Source: IDS-8 sp035304285
Lineage (GTDB): Bacteria > Pseudomonadota > Gammaproteobacteria > Steroidobacterales > Woeseiaceae
DNA: 14,846 nt
Assembly: GCA_035304285.1 (NCBI GenBank)
Contig: DATGQI010000161.1
Coordinates: forward strand, 1 to 14,846
Direction of reading: 5' to 3'
Within the stretch, counting starts at the first letter, position 1. The number at the start of each line of letters is the position of its first letter. The position numbers were made by a program, and so were the translations under genes. Shown piece by piece: positions 14,791 through 14,846 of this stretch. The notes below the pieces were generated by a model that saw only the letters and a list, made by a program, of their open reading frames with translations, had not been told where the DNA came from and did not search any database.

Positions 14791-14802
14791 GGGCTCTACC
14801 GG
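14761..14802. repeat. 18-base tandem repeat across the kinase start codons
   Basis: The unit TACCGGGATCATGGGCTC occurs at 14761-14778 and 14779-14796, followed by a partial copy TACCGG to 14802. On the minus strand it encodes Met-Ile-Pro-Val-Glu-Pro repeats and duplicates the candidate ATG start of the histidine kinase. The unit length is a multiple of three, so copy-number changes keep the frame and only vary the N-terminus. Confidence 0.85.
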
Positions 14803-14846
14803 CAAGTAAGCGATATCGGCGCATCAATTGCGGATATCTAAGGGCC

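Noticed and set aside
13600..14841. Long plus-strand open frame opposite the histidine kinase
   Set aside because: It mirrors the PAS and HisKA coding region and carries no domain of its own.

Overview
The window reads as chromosomal DNA of a GC-rich member of the Pseudomonadota, most likely a gamma- or betaproteobacterium. That placement is an inference from codon bias, the proteobacterial style of the GlgC fragment, the hybrid histidine kinase, the DUF4136 lipoprotein and the DUF2934 protein. I see no rRNA, tRNA, CRISPR array, transposase or phage gene.

Left block, 31-6166, all on the minus strand and read right to left: a class V fructose-1,6-bisphosphate aldolase/phosphatase; a small DUF2934 coiled-coil protein; a large three-part enzyme (acyl-adenylating ligase, acyl carrier domain, PlsC-type acyltransferase); and a GroEL paralogue with no GroES beside it and no Gly-Gly-Met tail. 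The DUF2934 gene and the ligase are 12 bases apart and are probably one transcript. The other gaps are 181 bases (FBP gene to DUF2934) and 96 bases (ligase to groEL).

Centre, 6167-7729: a 264-base divergent control region with nested perfect inverted repeats and repeated CGTAGTG motifs. To its right, on the plus strand, are a small heat-shock protein (Hsp20) and a free-standing GNAT acetyltransferase, each with a strong ribosome binding site.

Right block, 7761-14790, on the minus strand and read right to left: a hybrid PAS-PAS-histidine kinase-receiver protein; a phosphotransferase-like plus P-loop kinase fusion; a frameshifted glgC remnant that keeps only the N-terminal third; a small unrecognised ORF; a DUF4136 lipoprotein; and an unusual fusion of a HAD phosphatase to a HerA/FtsK-like P-loop ATPase. 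The stretch 10245-10597 holds no recognisable gene apart from the doubtful 64-residue ORF and the tail of the glgC remnant.

Taken together the window looks like an accessory stress and metabolism cluster: chaperones (GroEL paralogue, Hsp20), membrane lipid acylation, gluconeogenic sugar-phosphate chemistry, possible lysine acetylation and a sensor kinase. The decaying glgC shows that the right block is being remodelled. That the genes act together is an inference from proximity and theme only.
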